A stretch of DNA of 64,000 nt from Flavobacterium sp. 9 (GTDB lineage: Bacteria; Bacteroidota; Bacteroidia; Flavobacteriales; Flavobacteriaceae): NCBI RefSeq assembly GCF_002754195.1, contig NZ_PEEU01000001.1, positions 1,488,001 through 1,552,000 on the forward strand, given 5' to 3'. The translations under genes and the position numbers were made by a program. The number at the start of each line of letters is the position of its first letter. The stretch's first letter is position 1. The notes beneath the pieces are model-generated. The model worked only from the letters and a program-made list of their open reading frames with translations. It ran no database searches and was not told the DNA's origin. Shown here piece after piece: positions 63,001 to 64,000 of the stretch.

Positions 63001-64000
63001 ATGAGTACATTAAATGATGTAGTAATTACCAAACTATCAGGCGGATTAGGAAGAAGAAATCCAGAACAAGACATGGTTTCAGGATTACTTTTTGACGGAG
63101 TTGCGACTGCAAACCTTGCAATTGACAAAGTAGAACGTTTGGCTTCATTAGAAGATGCTGAAGCATTAGGAATCACAGCAGATTATGATGTAAATGGACA
63201 ATCAGCTTATTACCAAATTCAACAATTCTTCAGAATGAATCCTTCAGGAGATTTGTATGTTATGCTAACTAAAGCAACTTCTTATGACGAAGTAGCAGGA
63301 AAAGCAAAAGAAATGCAGGAAAAAGCAAATGGAAACATTCGTCAAATGGCAATCATCTATTCCGGAGAAGCAACATTTGAAGATACATTAGACGCTGCAG
63401 CTGTAGCAAAAACACAAACTGAGCTTGCATACGCAGATTACATTCCTTTTGAAGTTATCCTTGAAGGAAAAGGATTTGAAGTTAATGAAGCTACATCTTT
63501 GGCCGAATTAAAAGCCGAAAACGTTTCTGTAGTTGTTGCTATGGATGCTGAAAAAGCTTTTGAACAAAAATTATTTAAAAAAGGTACTACTCCGGAAGAT
63601 GACAAACTATACACTTTAGGTTCTAAAGAAAAATTAGTATTAAAACTGAATTCTACGGATGTTTATAACGTTAGCGATGAAGAAGGTTTAAAAACAGAAA
63701 ACGGTATCGCTGTTGAATTCATTTACAAAGATTCATACAAAAATACTGCTGCAGTTGGATTAGCATTAGGAGCAATTTCTAAAGCAAAAGTATCTGAGAA
63801 CATCGCTTGGATCGAAAAATTCAATCTTACTGGTGAAGGTTTTGTAAAAGCAGGCTTCGTAGGAGGAGATGAAGTTAAAACTCTTGGAACTTTAAGCGAA
63901 TTAAACGAAAAAAGATACATTTTTGCAAGAACACACACTGGTTTAGCAGGAGTTTATTTTAACGATAGTTCTACTTGTACTACAGGAACATCTGATTTTG
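63001..64000 (+). CDS. Phage tail sheath-like protein (DUF2586-type), 3' end outside the window
   Basis: The frame starts at ATG 63001 and stays open to the right edge (333 residues seen). It begins MSTLNDVVITKLSGGLGRRN and has the DUF2586/Mu-like sheath pattern: a beta start, an inserted domain with alternating strands and helices (YYQIQQFFRMNPSGDLYVML, QMAIIYSGEATFEDTL), and AAVGLALGAISKAKVSENIAWIE, which resembles the sheath region that holds the handshake helices. The sheath contracts to drive the tube. The ORF start is well supported by its promoter and by A-rich sequence. Confidence 0.8.
   Translation, partial: MSTLNDVVITKLSGGLGRRNPEQDMVSGLLFDGVATANLAIDKVERLASLEDAEALGITADYDVNGQSAYYQIQQFFRMNPSGDLYVMLTKATSYDEVAGKAKEMQEKANGNIRQMAIIYSGEATFEDTLDAAAVAKTQTELAYADYIPFEVILEGKGFEVNEATSLAELKAENVSVVVAMDAEKAFEQKLFKKGTTPEDDKLYTLGSKEKLVLKLNSTDVYNVSDEEGLKTENGIAVEFIYKDSYKNTAAVGLALGAISKAKVSENIAWIEKFNLTGEGFVKAGFVGGDEVKTLGTLSELNEKRYIFARTHTGLAGVYFNDSSTCTTGTSDF

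Overview
The window looks like a chromosomal segment of a Flavobacterium-type Bacteroidota. It is AT-rich throughout, many promoters fit the Bacteroidota -7 consensus TAnnTTTG, and the proteins include a secreted protease with a type IX sorting domain, a SusC/TonB-like receptor, a LETM1-related biofilm-type protein and a tmRNA with the tag GENNYALAA. No rRNA or tRNA genes were seen. These assignments were made by reading the sequence, without database searches.

Region 1 (1-41 kb) is ordinary core and semi-core chromosome: the end of a Cu/Zn superoxide dismutase; a carbonic anhydrase with a SulP-type transporter; a divergent dps/oxyR pair; mnmD; ilvE; an ECF sigma factor with a membrane partner and a periplasmic partner; kup; an RsmB/NOL1-type RNA methyltransferase; menE with a CPBP protease; an ArsC-like protein; a TonB-dependent receptor; fumC; a saccharopine dehydrogenase-like enzyme; a serine hydrolase lipoprotein; ssrA; an AraC regulator; and a 2043-residue M4 metalloprotease. 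Several intergenic spaces hold palindromic elements: two copies of a nested 'gcaaag' palindrome, one nested inverted-repeat element and one AT-rich hairpin pair around a terminator.

Region 2 (about 41.4-64 kb, running off the right edge) is an accessory locus for a contractile phage-tail-like particle, either a tailocin or the tail part of a prophage. It holds fibre-like genes, a holin-like membrane protein, a possible tail chaperone, a gpD-like hub, a gpV/gp5-like spike, a PAAR-like tip, a candidate effector with a caspase-like His-Gly/Cys pattern followed by a secreted partner, an S24-type self-cleaving repressor, a possible tail terminator protein, a small HTH protein and a DUF2586-like sheath (cut by the window end). 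To the left, on the minus strand, lies a large protein with a lysozyme-like domain and an M15 peptidase domain, followed by two lipoproteins that could be immunity proteins. No capsid, terminase, integrase, tube or tape-measure gene is visible, but the locus continues past 64 kb.

The most notable observation is a shared promoter architecture across region 2. The 13-mer CTGAAACTACTGA occurs five times exactly and once in degenerate form. Every copy sits 41 or 42 nt upstream of a TAnnTTT -7-like element, in front of the hydrolase gene, the two ends of the fibre cassette, the baseplate operon, the terminator gene and the sheath gene. This suggests that one dedicated activator switches on the whole particle, including the hydrolase on the opposite strand, while the S24 repressor acts at the 61.5-61.8 kb control region.
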